Assembly (NCBI RefSeq): GCF_005434965.1 | Contig: NZ_SKCI01000002.1 | Coordinates: forward strand, 802,001-866,000 | Direction of reading: 5' to 3' | From: Marimonas lutisalis | GTDB taxonomy: Bacteria > Pseudomonadota > Alphaproteobacteria > Rhodobacterales > Rhodobacteraceae | DNA: 64,000 bases | Part shown: positions 38,466 to 47,463 of the stretch, one piece after another | How the letters are laid out: every line of letters begins with the position of its first letter | Position numbering within the stretch: position 1 is the stretch's first letter | Notes under the pieces: model-generated | What the model was told of the DNA's origin: nothing | Seen by the model: the letters and a program-made list of their open reading frames with translations, nothing else | The model's database searches: none | Translations under genes and position numbers: made by a program

Positions 38466-39344
38466 TCAGGCGAAAGCGGATGAGCGGCCCTTGGCGCCGC
38501 GGAGCTTGATCGCGGCCTGATGGGTGCGGATCTCATCGAAAAGGGCCAGGGCAGCGGGTTCGAAATCGCGCGCGGGCGGGGCGAAATTCATGAAATTCCC
38601 CGTCCGGTCGGCGCCGCGCACCAGCATGGCGTAATCCTTTTCGGCCCCGTCGGGCAGAACGCCGGGGGCGACATAGCGGATGACGCAGGCAATGCGCCGG
38701 TCATCGCTGGTATTGGGGCCCGAGCCGTGGATCGTCAGCCCGTGATGCAGGCTGATCTGGCCGGGCATCAGTTCGATCGCGGTCTTTTCAGCATCAGAGA
38801 CGTCCACCGCCACCTCCTGCCCTCGCGACAGCAGGTTGAATTCATCGAAACTGTCCTCGTGCGGCAGGATCGGGTTCTTGTGGCTGCCGGCGACGAAATC
38901 CATGCAGCCCGAGGCCGGCGTCGCCGGTGACAGTGCCAGCCAGACGGTGACCATCTGATCGGTGGCGCCGAGCCCCCAATAGGTGAGATCCTGATGCATG
39001 GTGACCATATGGCGGGTCTGCGGTTCCTTGATGAAATACTCGGCCCCGAAAACCATGATATCGGGGCCGATCAGGCCCTCGACCACGTCGAGGATGCGCG
39101 GATCGGCCGAGATCTGCGCTGAGAGCGTCATCACCACGTTCGACAGCATCCGCTTGTAGGTGTTGATCGGGTGGGGCAGGTCGGCGGCAAGCCAGTCGCG
39201 CTCGATCCGTTCCAGTTCTGCCCGCCAGGACAGGGCGGTTTCGGCCGGGATCGCCTGGATGGGGAAGAGGAAGCCATCGCGCCAGTACTGCTCGATCAGC
39301 GGTTGCGGCAGGTGTCCGGCATCGAGCGTCAGGGCGGCGGGCAT
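38466..39344 (-). CDS. Phytanoyl-CoA dioxygenase (PhyH) family protein
   Basis: 292 aa non-haem Fe(II)/2-oxoglutarate oxygenase. The iron facial triad is visible: HQDLTYWG (His and Asp) and the distal His in HGLTIHGSGPN, followed by RRIACVIRY with the Arg that holds 2-oxoglutarate. The PhyH family includes PhnY-type phosphonate hydroxylases and EctD-type hydroxylases. With the HD oxygenase candidate 1.5 kb away it could form an oxidative pair, though they are not in one operon. Confidence 0.88.
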   Translation of the reverse strand: MPAALTLDAGHLPQPLIEQYWRDGFLFPIQAIPAETALSWRAELERIERDWLAADLPHPINTYKRMLSNVVMTLSAQISADPRILDVVEGLIGPDIMVFGAEYFIKEPQTRHMVTMHQDLTYWGLGATDQMVTVWLALSPATPASGCMDFVAGSHKNPILPHEDSFDEFNLLSRGQEVAVDVSDAEKTAIELMPGQISLHHGLTIHGSGPNTSDDRRIACVIRYVAPGVLPDGAEKDYAMLVRGADRTGNFMNFAPPARDFEPAALALFDEIRTHQAAIKLRGAKGRSSAFA

Positions 39345-39413
39345 GGCAGAATCTCCGGTCTGGTGCCTGTCAGCGTGCCGAAGACGCGCCCAGCCTGTAA
39401 AGCCTGAATGTGC

Positions 39414-39848
39414 CTAGCGCCGCCGGTCGAGCTTGGTGGAGAGGTGAATGAGGCTTTCCGAGCCGAGCACGCCGCGCGCCTCGGAAATGCGGTCGAGGGC
39501 TTCGTCCAGCTCCTCGGTGGTGGTGGCGACCAGCGTGGCGATCAGGTCGAACCGGCCGGTGGTGGTGTGCACCTCGACCACCGCGGGCAGGGATTTGAGC
39601 CGCCCCAGCACATCGGGCTGGCGGCGCGGTTCGATCGAGATGAGCGCGGTGGCGCGGATCATCGGCTGGGCCGCGCGGCCCCGGCGCAGGGTATAGCCCG
39701 CGATCACGCCGCTGGTTTCCAGCCGGTCAAGCCGCGCCTGCACGGTGGTGCGCGCGAGGCCCAGCCGCCGCGCCAGCGTGGCCACGGGCAACCGCGCGTT
39801 CTCGGCCAGGGCGGCGATCAGGGCTTCGTCTGTTTCGTCGGTTTGCAT
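39414..39848 (-). CDS. Lrp/AsnC family transcriptional regulator
   Basis: 144 aa with an N-terminal helix-turn-helix (LPVATLARRLGLARTTVQARLDRLETSGVIAGYT) and a C-terminal RAM effector domain. ATG at 39848. Divergent from the decarboxylase gene with a 105-bp shared promoter region, so it probably senses an amino acid and controls that gene. Confidence 0.92.
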   Translation of the reverse strand: MQTDETDEALIAALAENARLPVATLARRLGLARTTVQARLDRLETSGVIAGYTLRRGRAAQPMIRATALISIEPRRQPDVLGRLKSLPAVVEVHTTTGRFDLIATLVATTTEELDEALDRISEARGVLGSESLIHLSTKLDRRR

Positions 39849-39953
39849 TATGTGATTGTCGATCTGACGGAAAAAAGAGTCAACACGGCCAATCTGCCGC
39901 GCGTTTCTGACCGCTTTTGCTCGGATACTGGGGAAAAACGCGCGAGGGAAAAC

Positions 39954-41090
39954 ATGTATCCACAGGCCCCGATCCACGATCCCGTCTGGCATCTGGCGCA
40001 GACGCGCCCGGACCATCCGGTGATGTATTTCAACCCCGCGGCGCTGCGCGCCGCGGCCGAAAGGTTCCGGCGCGGGTTTCCTGGGCTGGTGACCTATGCG
40101 GTCAAGGCCAACCCGGCGCCGATGGTTCTGGAAACGCTGGCAGCGGGCGGGATGCAGGCCTTTGACGTGGCCAGCCCCGCCGAGATCGAGATGGTTCAGG
40201 CGGCCGCGCCGGGCGCAGCGTTGCATTACAACAATCCCGTGCGCTCGCACGAGGAGGTGGCCACGGGGGTGCGCGCCGGTGTCGTCTCGTGGTCGATCGA
40301 CAGCCTTTCCGAGCTTGACAAGCTGGGCAGGCCGCGGCGGCCCGGCGAAGAGGTGGCGGTGCGCATCGCGCTGCCGGTGAAGGGTGCGCATTACGATTTC
40401 GGCGAGAAATTCGGCGAAACGCCCGAGGGCGCGGCGGCGATCCTGCGCGAGGTGGCGCGGCGCGGATTTTTCCCTGCGATCACCTTTCACCCCGGCACCC
40501 AATGCGCCGAGCCCGCCGCCTGGGCCGCGTATATCGAGGCCGCGGCGGATGTGGCGCGGCGTGCGGGCGTCACCATCGGGCGGTTGAACGTGGGCGGCGG
40601 TTTTGCCGCGCATCGCGCGGGGCCCGCCCCCGACCTCGAGGCGATTTTCGCGGCGATCGACTCGGCGGTTGCACGCGCCTTCGACGGGCCCGCCCCCGCG
40701 CTTCTTTGCGAGCCGGGCCGGGCGATGGTGGCGGATTGCTTCGTGCTGGCCACGCGGATCAAGGCGGTGCGGGAATGCGGCGCGATCTTCCTGAACGACG
40801 GCCTCTATGGCGCGCTGTCGGAACTGCGCGATATCGGCCCCAATCACCGGGTTCGGGTGATTGGGCCCGACGGGCAAGAGCGCCGTGGACCGATCCGCCC
40901 GCGCGTGGCCTTTGGTCCGACCTGCGACAGCCTTGACCGGGTGCCGGATCCGGTGCCGTTGCCCGGCGATCTGGAGGAAGGCGACTATCTGCTGTTCGAG
41001 GGCATGGGCGCCTATTCGCTGGCCATTGCGACCCGGTTCAACGGGTATGGCCCGGGCGAAGTGGTGACACTGGCGCCGGGTGCCGCCTGA
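39954..41090 (+). CDS. Fold-type III PLP amino-acid decarboxylase (ornithine/lysine type)
   Basis: 378 aa alanine-racemase-fold decarboxylase. Start ATG at 39954 after GAGGG. The PLP Lys sits in LVTYAVKANPAPMVL (residue about 44), the phosphate-binding region in NVGGGFAAH and EPGRAMVADC, and the active-site Cys-Asp in GPTCDSLD near residue 320. Ornithine, lysine or a related basic amino acid is the expected substrate, leading to a polyamine. The adjacent Lrp-type gene suggests amino-acid-dependent control. Confidence 0.88.
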   Translation: MYPQAPIHDPVWHLAQTRPDHPVMYFNPAALRAAAERFRRGFPGLVTYAVKANPAPMVLETLAAGGMQAFDVASPAEIEMVQAAAPGAALHYNNPVRSHEEVATGVRAGVVSWSIDSLSELDKLGRPRRPGEEVAVRIALPVKGAHYDFGEKFGETPEGAAAILREVARRGFFPAITFHPGTQCAEPAAWAAYIEAAADVARRAGVTIGRLNVGGGFAAHRAGPAPDLEAIFAAIDSAVARAFDGPAPALLCEPGRAMVADCFVLATRIKAVRECGAIFLNDGLYGALSELRDIGPNHRVRVIGPDGQERRGPIRPRVAFGPTCDSLDRVPDPVPLPGDLEEGDYLLFEGMGAYSLAIATRFNGYGPGEVVTLAPGAA

Positions 41091-41194
41091 AAGGGCAGCC
41101 GGCTGAAACGTCACGGAAATTTCACGCCAGAGCATTGCACCGGCCGCCCCGGACGCTAGGATGTACCGCGCGCTTCAGGCAAGGGAGACCGGGG

Positions 41195-43489
41195 ATGGAA
41201 AAATTCGGACGCAGCCAACCGATCCGGCGGGTCGAGGATCAGCGGTTCCTGACGGGGCAGGGCCGTTACGTGGATGATATCGCGCCCGAGGGGGCGCTGC
41301 ATGCGTATTTCCTGCGCTCGGATGTGGCGCACGGGGTGCTGGCGCCACTGGACCTGGGCGACGCGCGCGAGGTGCCGGGTGTGCACCTGGTGCTGGATGC
41401 CGCGGCGCTGGCCGAGGCGGGCGTGACCAAGGGCCTGCCCGCCGTGCAGATCAAGAACCGCGACGGCAGCGACAGCGCCGCGCCCAAGCGGCCGCTGCTG
41501 GCCGAGGGCCGGGTGCGTTACGTGGGCGAGATCATCGCCATGATCGTGGCCGACACGATCGAGGCGGCGCGCGACGCGGCCGAGCTGATCTGGGCCGAGA
41601 TCGACGAATTGCCCGCCATGATGCAAAGGGGCGAGGGCGAGGTGGACCTGCATGAAGAGGCGCCGGGCAACCGCGTTTTCGACTGGGGCATCGGGGATGA
41701 GGCGGCAACGCAGGCGGCGTTCGACAGTGCCGCGCATGTGGTTGAAATGGAGGTCGAGGACAACCGGATCATCGTGGCCTCGCTCGAGCCGCGCGGCGCC
41801 TATGCCGAGATGGAGGACGACCGGCTGCACCTGGCGGTGAATGCGCAGGGCGTCTGGGTGCCCAAGCGCACGCTGGCCGAGGTTCTGGAGATGGACCCGG
41901 AGATGATCCACGTGACCAACCCCGACACCGGCGGCGGCTTTGGCATGAAGGGGCAGCCGCATCCCGAGCAGATCCTGGTGGCGCAGGCGGCCCGGATGCT
42001 GAACCGGCCGGTGCGCTGGATGGGCACACGGTCCGAGGCAATGGTGGCCGATGCGGGCGGGCGCGACCTGAACCATACCGCCGCGCTGGCCTTTGACGAA
42101 AACCTGCGCATCACCGGGTACCGGGTGAAGACCGAATGCAATATCGGCGCCTACAATTCGCAGTTTTCCCACATCATCCAGACGACGCTGTTTTCGCGGG
42201 TTCTGACCGGGGTCTATGACATCGGCGCGGTCTGGCTGAATGCCGAAGGGTTTTACACCAACACCACGCCGGTCGATGCCTATCGCGGTGCCGGGCGGCC
42301 CGAGGCGATTTACCTGCTGGAGCGGATGATGGACCGCGCCGCGCGCGAGCTGGGCGTGGATGGGCAGGAGCTGCGCCGGCGCAATTTCATCGCGGTGGAT
42401 CAATTCCCCTACAAGAGCCTGACCGGCGAGACGATCGACGTGGGCGATTTTGCCCGCGTGCTGGCCCATGCCGCCGATTTCGCGGATGTGGCGGGCTTTG
42501 CCGCGCGGCGCGCGGAGAGCGAGGCGCGCGGTCTGAAACGGGGCCTGGGCCTGTGTTACTATATCGAAAGCATTCTCGGCGATCCTAGCGAAGGCGCGAA
42601 GGTGGTGTTCAACGAGGATGGTACGGTGTCGATTTTCGTGGGAACGCAGTCGAACGGGCAGGGGCATGAAACGGTCTATGCCAAGTTCCTGTCCGATCAG
42701 ACCGGCATCCCGATGGAGAAAATCCAGGTTGTTCAGGGTGATAGTGACCTGATCGCGCAGGGTGGTGGCACCGGGGGGTCCCGGTCGGTCACCACCCAAT
42801 CGCACGCCACGCTGGCCACGGTGGCCGCGATGATCGAGGCCTATACCCCCTACCTGGCCGAAAAGATGGGCGTCGAGGAAAGCGAGATCACATTCGACGA
42901 CGAGACCTTCCGCGCGCCGGGCTCGAACCTGACGCCGACCTTCCTGGAAGCGGCCGAGATGGCGCGGGCGGACGGGCGCGAGGATTTGCTGAGCCACGAA
43001 AAACGGGTGACGCTGCCGGGCCGGTCCTTCCCCAACGGCGCGCATTTCGCCGAGGTCGAGGTGGACCCGGAAACCGGCAAGGTGGAGCTGGTGCGTTACA
43101 AGGTGGTTGACGATTTCGGCAACCTGATCAACCCGCTGCTGGCCGAGGGGCAGGTGCATGGCGGGGTGGCGCAGGGTGCGGGCCAGGCCCTGATGGAGCA
43201 CGTGGTGCATGACGAGAGCGGCCAGCTGCTGACCGCGAGTTTCATGGACTATGCCTTGCCGCGGGCCGACGATATGCCCATGTTTGGATTCGAGACCGAG
43301 CCGGTGCCATCCACGGCCAACCCGATGGGGATGAAGGGCTGTGGCGAGGCCGGGACGGTGGGCGCGATGGCCGCGGTGGCCAATGCCGTGGGCGACGCGT
43401 TGTGGGATATGGGAGTGCGTCAGGCCGACATGCCGTTCACGCCCGCGCGCGTCTGGAAGATGATGAAAGATGTGGAGGCAGCTGGGTAA
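41195..43489 (+). CDS. Xanthine dehydrogenase-family molybdenum hydroxylase large subunit
   Basis: 764 aa molybdopterin-cytosine-dinucleotide subunit of the CoxL/XDH family. Start ATG at 41195 after GGGAG. The N-terminal FGRSQPIRRVEDQRFLTGQGRYVDDI, cofactor loops GGGFGMKGQPHPEQ, AYRGAGRPEA and SNGQGHETVYAKF, and the catalytic Glu in GMKGCGEAGTVGA near residue 715 are all present. The loop is AYRGAGR, not the AYRCSFR of form I CO dehydrogenase, so CO oxidation is unlikely. The flavin (CoxM) and iron-sulfur (CoxS) subunit genes that normally adjoin are absent here. Confidence 0.92.
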   Translation: MEKFGRSQPIRRVEDQRFLTGQGRYVDDIAPEGALHAYFLRSDVAHGVLAPLDLGDAREVPGVHLVLDAAALAEAGVTKGLPAVQIKNRDGSDSAAPKRPLLAEGRVRYVGEIIAMIVADTIEAARDAAELIWAEIDELPAMMQRGEGEVDLHEEAPGNRVFDWGIGDEAATQAAFDSAAHVVEMEVEDNRIIVASLEPRGAYAEMEDDRLHLAVNAQGVWVPKRTLAEVLEMDPEMIHVTNPDTGGGFGMKGQPHPEQILVAQAARMLNRPVRWMGTRSEAMVADAGGRDLNHTAALAFDENLRITGYRVKTECNIGAYNSQFSHIIQTTLFSRVLTGVYDIGAVWLNAEGFYTNTTPVDAYRGAGRPEAIYLLERMMDRAARELGVDGQELRRRNFIAVDQFPYKSLTGETIDVGDFARVLAHAADFADVAGFAARRAESEARGLKRGLGLCYYIESILGDPSEGAKVVFNEDGTVSIFVGTQSNGQGHETVYAKFLSDQTGIPMEKIQVVQGDSDLIAQGGGTGGSRSVTTQSHATLATVAAMIEAYTPYLAEKMGVEESEITFDDETFRAPGSNLTPTFLEAAEMARADGREDLLSHEKRVTLPGRSFPNGAHFAEVEVDPETGKVELVRYKVVDDFGNLINPLLAEGQVHGGVAQGAGQALMEHVVHDESGQLLTASFMDYALPRADDMPMFGFETEPVPSTANPMGMKGCGEAGTVGAMAAVANAVGDALWDMGVRQADMPFTPARVWKMMKDVEAAG

Positions 43490-44522
43490 ACACGTATTCG
43501 ACTGGCTTCGGCCGGGGCTTGGCAGTGGAACAACCGCCAGAACCCGCCGTCGTGGCCGGGTCGATCACGTGATCATCCTGGATGGCACCATGTCGAGCCT
43601 TGCGCCCGGCGACGAGTCGAATGCCGGGCTGGCCTACAAACTGCTTTCGCGGATCGGTGCGCCGGTTTCGGTGTATTACGAGGCGGGCGTGCAATGGCAG
43701 GACTGGCTGTCCTTTGGTGATGTGGTCACGGGCCGCGGCATCAACCGACAGATCCGCCGCGCCTATGGCTATCTGGCCTCGCGCTATCGCCCGGGCGACC
43801 GGATCTTCCTGATGGGCTATTCGCGTGGGGCCTTTGCCGTCCGCTCGCTGGCGGGCGTGATCGACCAGGTGGGCCTGTTGCGCCCCGAATGCGCGACCGA
43901 GCGCAACGTGATGACCGCCTATCGCCATTACCAGTCGCCGCCAGGCAGCCCCGCCGCGCGGGCATTTTCGGCCGCCAATTGTCACCCCTGGGTCGAGATC
44001 GAGATGGTCGGTGTCTGGGACACAGTCAAGGCGCTGGGCCTGCGGCTGCCGGTGCTGTGGCGCTGGACCGAACCCGCGCATGAGTTTCATACCCACCAGC
44101 TGAACGCGATCGTGCGGCATGGCTACCACGCGTTGGCCATCGACGAGACGCGGCAGGCCTTCGATCCGTTGTTGTGGCGCACCCCGGAGGAGCTGGAAGC
44201 GCGGGTCGAGCAGGTGTGGTTCGCCGGTGGCCACGGCGATGTAGGTGGGCAACTGGGCGGGTTAGAGGCCGCCCGGCCTCTGTCGAACATCCCCTTCGTG
44301 TGGATGATGGAGAAGGCCGACGACCGCGGCCTGTGCCTGCCGCAGGGCTGGCGGTCGGAGTTTCCGACCGACCCGCATGCGCCTTCGGTGGGCACGTGGT
44401 CAAGCTGGGGCAAGCTTTTTGTCCTGCGCCGCCGCCGCGTTGTGGGGCGGGACCGGTCCGAACGCCTGCACGAAAGCGTCGGGACACGGGAAATGGCGTC
44501 AGCGCGCGTACAGGAAGCCTGA
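43470..44522 (+). CDS. DUF2235 family alpha/beta hydrolase
   Basis: 350 aa. Nucleophile elbow FLMGYSRGAFAVRSLAGVI, GVWDTVKALGL, and the late motif VWFAGGHGDVGGQLGG with His and Asp are the hallmarks of DUF2235 proteins, which include type VI secretion phospholipase effectors and fungal relatives. No signal peptide, VgrG or immunity gene is nearby, so an effector role is not supported. The start at 43470 overlaps the end of the molybdenum subunit gene by 20 bases, giving probable co-transcription. Confidence 0.85.
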   Translation: MWRQLGKHVFDWLRPGLGSGTTARTRRRGRVDHVIILDGTMSSLAPGDESNAGLAYKLLSRIGAPVSVYYEAGVQWQDWLSFGDVVTGRGINRQIRRAYGYLASRYRPGDRIFLMGYSRGAFAVRSLAGVIDQVGLLRPECATERNVMTAYRHYQSPPGSPAARAFSAANCHPWVEIEMVGVWDTVKALGLRLPVLWRWTEPAHEFHTHQLNAIVRHGYHALAIDETRQAFDPLLWRTPEELEARVEQVWFAGGHGDVGGQLGGLEAARPLSNIPFVWMMEKADDRGLCLPQGWRSEFPTDPHAPSVGTWSSWGKLFVLRRRRVVGRDRSERLHESVGTREMASARVQEA

Positions 44523-44529
44523 GGCCAAG

Positions 44530-45030
44530 TCAGTCCGTCAATTCGCGGGGGATGACGAAGTCGACCACTGCGCCGGAATGGAAATCCGCGTCTTCCCAAT
44601 TTTCGATCGGCAGGTCCGCCACCAGCGTGGCACCGGTGGGATAGTCGAAAAACCGGTCGTGGGCGGGCGGCGCGGTGACGATCCTGTCGGCGAAATCCGC
44701 GCAGCCGGGATTGTGCGTGACGATCAGCACGCATTGCCCGGCGCCATGGTCGCGCAGCGTTTCCAGCATCACCATGGTCGAGGCGTGATAGAGCGCATCG
44801 AGATACTTGATCGGCACCACGCCCAGCCTGAGCCCGTCCAGCGTTTCTCGGGTGCGCGTCGCGGTCGAACACAACACGATATCGGGGGTATGGCCCTTGT
44901 CGCTCAGCCATTTGCCCAGCGCCACGGCCGAGCGTTTGCCGCGCGGGTTCAGAGGGCGCTCGTGGTCGTCCAGCGCGGGGTTGTCCCAGCTGGATTTCGC
45001 ATGGCGCATCAGGATCAGGCGACGGGTCAT
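44530..45030 (-). CDS. sixA: SixA-type phosphohistidine phosphatase
   Basis: 166 aa histidine phosphatase starting MTRRLILMRHAKSSWDNP, the RHA catalytic His motif with SSW typical of SixA; the second His is in VLIVTHNPGC. It would dephosphorylate a phosphohistidine protein such as an Hpt domain or PTS-Ntr component. Last gene of a three-gene leftward operon joined by 4-bp overlaps. Confidence 0.88.
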   Translation of the reverse strand: MTRRLILMRHAKSSWDNPALDDHERPLNPRGKRSAVALGKWLSDKGHTPDIVLCSTATRTRETLDGLRLGVVPIKYLDALYHASTMVMLETLRDHGAGQCVLIVTHNPGCADFADRIVTAPPAHDRFFDYPTGATLVADLPIENWEDADFHSGAVVDFVIPRELTD

Positions 45031-45641
45031 TTGAAGGCCCTCATGTGAAAGGCGGATTGCGCGTCCAGCCTGCCATAGCTTTGGCTGACCGGGCAAGCGC
45101 GACGCACGGCGCAGCCGCGCGCCATGCAATCCTGCCCGGCCTCTGTGTCCAGGTAGGCCCGGCAGGCGGGCACGTCATACCCGCTGCCTGTCAGAGCGCT
45201 GGCGGGGCAGGCGGCCAGGCAGGGGCGCCCGGTACATGTGATGCAGGGGGTATCCGCGGGGGCCGGCAGGTCGCGCCGCCCCGGCAGGCGCACCGCCCCG
45301 CGATAGGATACCATCAGTCCGGCGCGCGCATGCACCAGCATCCCCACCGGCGAGGTCCAGGCCTGGCCCGAGCGCAGGGCCCAGTCCTGAAACGGGGGAT
45401 AGGGCGGGCCATCGGAAGGGAAGATCGCGGCGCCGCCCCACGCGCTGGCCAGCGCGCAGATCACCCGTTTCGACCAGCGGTCGAGCGGATCGGGTGCGCC
45501 ATCGCGATATTCGGGCTGGGCGGTGAAATGCGCCCAGAAACCGGGTTCGTCCGGACCCAGCAGCACAATCGTATCGTCCGCCTCGTGCAGGGCGCCCAGG
45601 ATGGCAAGCGCATCGGCTTCGGGCGCGGGCGACAGCTTCAT
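45027..45641 (-). CDS. QueG-like ferredoxin-type iron-sulfur protein
   Basis: 204 aa starting MKLSPAPEADAL. The C-terminal half has two Cys clusters: CITCTGRPCLAACP and a second spread set ending CAVRRACPVSQSYG, resembling the double [4Fe-4S] module of epoxyqueuosine reductase QueG. The N-terminal part (LLGPDEPGFWAHF) matches the start of that group but is short, so the cobalamin domain is reduced or missing. An electron carrier role for the coupled hydroxylase is possible. Confidence 0.75.
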   Translation of the reverse strand: MKLSPAPEADALAILGALHEADDTIVLLGPDEPGFWAHFTAQPEYRDGAPDPLDRWSKRVICALASAWGGAAIFPSDGPPYPPFQDWALRSGQAWTSPVGMLVHARAGLMVSYRGAVRLPGRRDLPAPADTPCITCTGRPCLAACPASALTGSGYDVPACRAYLDTEAGQDCMARGCAVRRACPVSQSYGRLDAQSAFHMRAFK

Positions 45642-46432
45642 TTTCGGCCAAAGGGCAGCAGCAGGCTCCACCCGAGGCGCGAGGGCCGGTCATCCTGCCA
45701 CTCAAGGCCGATGGTCATACCGTCATGCCCCGCGTCCGGCTGGGCAGTGTAGGTGCCGAACAGCCGGTCCCAGATCGACAGGGCAAATCCGTAGTTGCTG
45801 TCATGCTCGGAGCGGTGCACCGAATGATGCACCCGGTGCATGTCGGGCGTGACAAGGACCAGCCGCAACCAGCGGTCCAGCCACAGCGGCAGCTTCATGT
45901 TCGCATGGTTGAACATCGCCGTGCCGTTGAGGATGATTTCGAACAGAATGACAGCGAGCGCGGCGGGCCCAATCAGGTAGACGAGCCCGATCTTCAGCAG
46001 CATCGACAGCGCGATCTCGACCGGGTGAAAGCGGATCGCGGTGGTGACGTCGATATCACGGTCGGCATGGTGCACGCGGTGCAGCCGCCACAGCACCGGC
46101 ACCTTGTGCGTGACAAGGTGCTGCGCCCAGATCGCGAAATCGAAAAACAACACCGCGCCAGTGATTTCCAGCCATATCGGCCAGTCCACCCGGTTGAGCA
46201 GCCCCCAGCCATTGGCCGCGGCATCCACCGCCGCCCCCACCGCCAGAAGCGGCAGGAAGATCGCCATGGCGCGCAGCGTCAGCGTGTCGATCACGATGAT
46301 CGCCCAGTTGGTGAACCAGCGGGTGCCGCGCGGCTGGGTGCGGGCGCGGCGCGGCGCCCGGGCCTCGATCGCCGCAAAGAGCGCGAATAGGCCGAGAAAG
46401 ACCGACAGGCGGATGATGGCTTCGTTTTCCAT
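45638..46432 (-). CDS. Sterol desaturase / fatty-acid hydroxylase family membrane protein
   Basis: 264 aa integral membrane diiron enzyme. Histidine boxes HLVTH, HRVHHADRD and HRVHHSVH are intact, and four hydrophobic segments are visible. It hydroxylates or desaturates a lipid such as an ornithine lipid, fatty acid, carotenoid or hopanoid-like molecule. It heads the operon with the ferredoxin-like protein and SixA. Confidence 0.88.
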   Translation of the reverse strand: MENEAIIRLSVFLGLFALFAAIEARAPRRARTQPRGTRWFTNWAIIVIDTLTLRAMAIFLPLLAVGAAVDAAANGWGLLNRVDWPIWLEITGAVLFFDFAIWAQHLVTHKVPVLWRLHRVHHADRDIDVTTAIRFHPVEIALSMLLKIGLVYLIGPAALAVILFEIILNGTAMFNHANMKLPLWLDRWLRLVLVTPDMHRVHHSVHRSEHDSNYGFALSIWDRLFGTYTAQPDAGHDGMTIGLEWQDDRPSRLGWSLLLPFGRK

Positions 46433-46479
46433 GTGCTTAACCTAGGCCAGCCGATAGCGGTCGCAACAGGCCGATTGCC

Positions 46480-47346
46480 TCAGATCTCTGCACGAATGAG
46501 TGAGCCGGCACCATGCTCGGTGTAAAGCTCAAGCAGCACGGCATTAGGCACCCGCCCGTCGAGGATGACCACCCCGCGCACCCCGCCTTCGATCGCGGTG
46601 AGCGCGGTTTCGGTTTTCGGGATCATGCCGCCCGCGATGGTGCCGTCCTCGGTCATCGCGCGGATCTGCGCGGCCGAAAGTTCGGTGACGACCTCGCCCG
46701 CCTTGTTCTTCACGCCCTCGACATCGGTCAGCAGCAATAGCCGGTCGGCCTTGAGCGCGCCCGCGATGGCGCCGGCGACCGTGTCGCCGTTGATGTTGAA
46801 GGTCTCGCCGGCCTCGCCCGCGCCCAGCGGTGCGATCACGGGGATGGCGCCCGCCTCGAACAGCGTGTGCAGGATGCCGGGATCGACCTTCGACGGCGTG
46901 CCGACAAGACCAAGCGCCGGATCGGTCGGCGTGCAGGTGACCAGGTTCGCATCCTTGCCCGACAGCCCCACGGCGCGCCCGCCCTGGCGGTTGATCGCCT
47001 GCACAATGCGTTTGTTGACACGGCCCGAAAGCACCATTTCCACCACTTCCATCGTGGCCTCGTCGGTGACGCGCTTGCCGTTCACGAACTCGCTCTGGAT
47101 ATCGAGTTTTTGCAGCATCGCGTTGATCATCGGCCCACCGCCATGCACGATCACCGGGTTGACGCCGACCTGCCGCATCAGCACCACGTCGCGGGCGAAC
47201 ATTTCCATGCCCTCGTCGCTGCCCATCGCATGACCGCCCAGCTTGATCACGACAATGGCGCCGGTATAGCGCTGAAGGTAGGGCAGCGCCTCTGAGAGGG
47301 TGCGGGCGGTGGCAATCCAATCGCGGTTCATGGTCTGCTTCTTCAT
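46480..47346 (-). CDS. argB: Acetylglutamate kinase
   Basis: 288 aa amino-acid kinase for the second step of arginine synthesis. [12 protein letters not shown] at the phosphate site, [15 protein letters not shown] at the acetylglutamate site, and [18 protein letters not shown] at the C-terminal half. ATG at 47346 with AAGGA eight bases upstream. An N-terminal helix of about 25 residues before the kinase fold is what arginine-sensitive, hexameric forms carry, so feedback inhibition by arginine is likely. Confidence 0.96.
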   Translation of the reverse strand: MKKQTMNRDWIATARTLSEALPYLQRYTGAIVVIKLGGHAMGSDEGMEMFARDVVLMRQVGVNPVIVHGGGPMINAMLQKLDIQSEFVNGKRVTDEATMEVVEMVLSGRVNKRIVQAINRQGGRAVGLSGKDANLVTCTPTDPALGLVGTPSKVDPGILHTLFEAGAIPVIAPLGAGEAGETFNINGDTVAGAIAGALKADRLLLLTDVEGVKNKAGEVVTELSAAQIRAMTEDGTIAGGMIPKTETALTAIEGGVRGVVILDGRVPNAVLLELYTEHGAGSLIRAEI

Positions 47347-47463
47347 CTCTGGCGTCCTTCTGGCGCCCCTGCTTAAGCCTTTCGGCGCGCCCTGCCAAGC
47401 CTGCCATTGTCGCGGCGGCGCAAGCTGATAGAGTTGCGACAACCGAGCAGCAGGGGTGCAGCG

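Noticed and set aside
39849..39953. Riboswitch in front of the decarboxylase
   Set aside because: The gap is only 105 bp and I see no known ornithine or SAM element in it; Lrp control explains the layout better.
39414..41135. 573-residue minus-strand frame ending in the Lrp protein
   Set aside because: Only the last 144 codons are the regulator; the upstream part is antisense to the decarboxylase.
41156..43210. 684-residue open frame on the minus strand
   Set aside because: Antisense shadow of the molybdenum hydroxylase subunit.
41195..43489. Carbon monoxide dehydrogenase large subunit (coxL)
   Set aside because: The active-site loop is AYRGAGR instead of the AYRCSFR of form I enzymes, and coxM and coxS are absent.
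43470..44522. DUF2235 protein as a type VI secretion effector
   Set aside because: No VgrG, PAAR, Hcp or immunity-like gene nearby, and it is joined to a metabolic gene.
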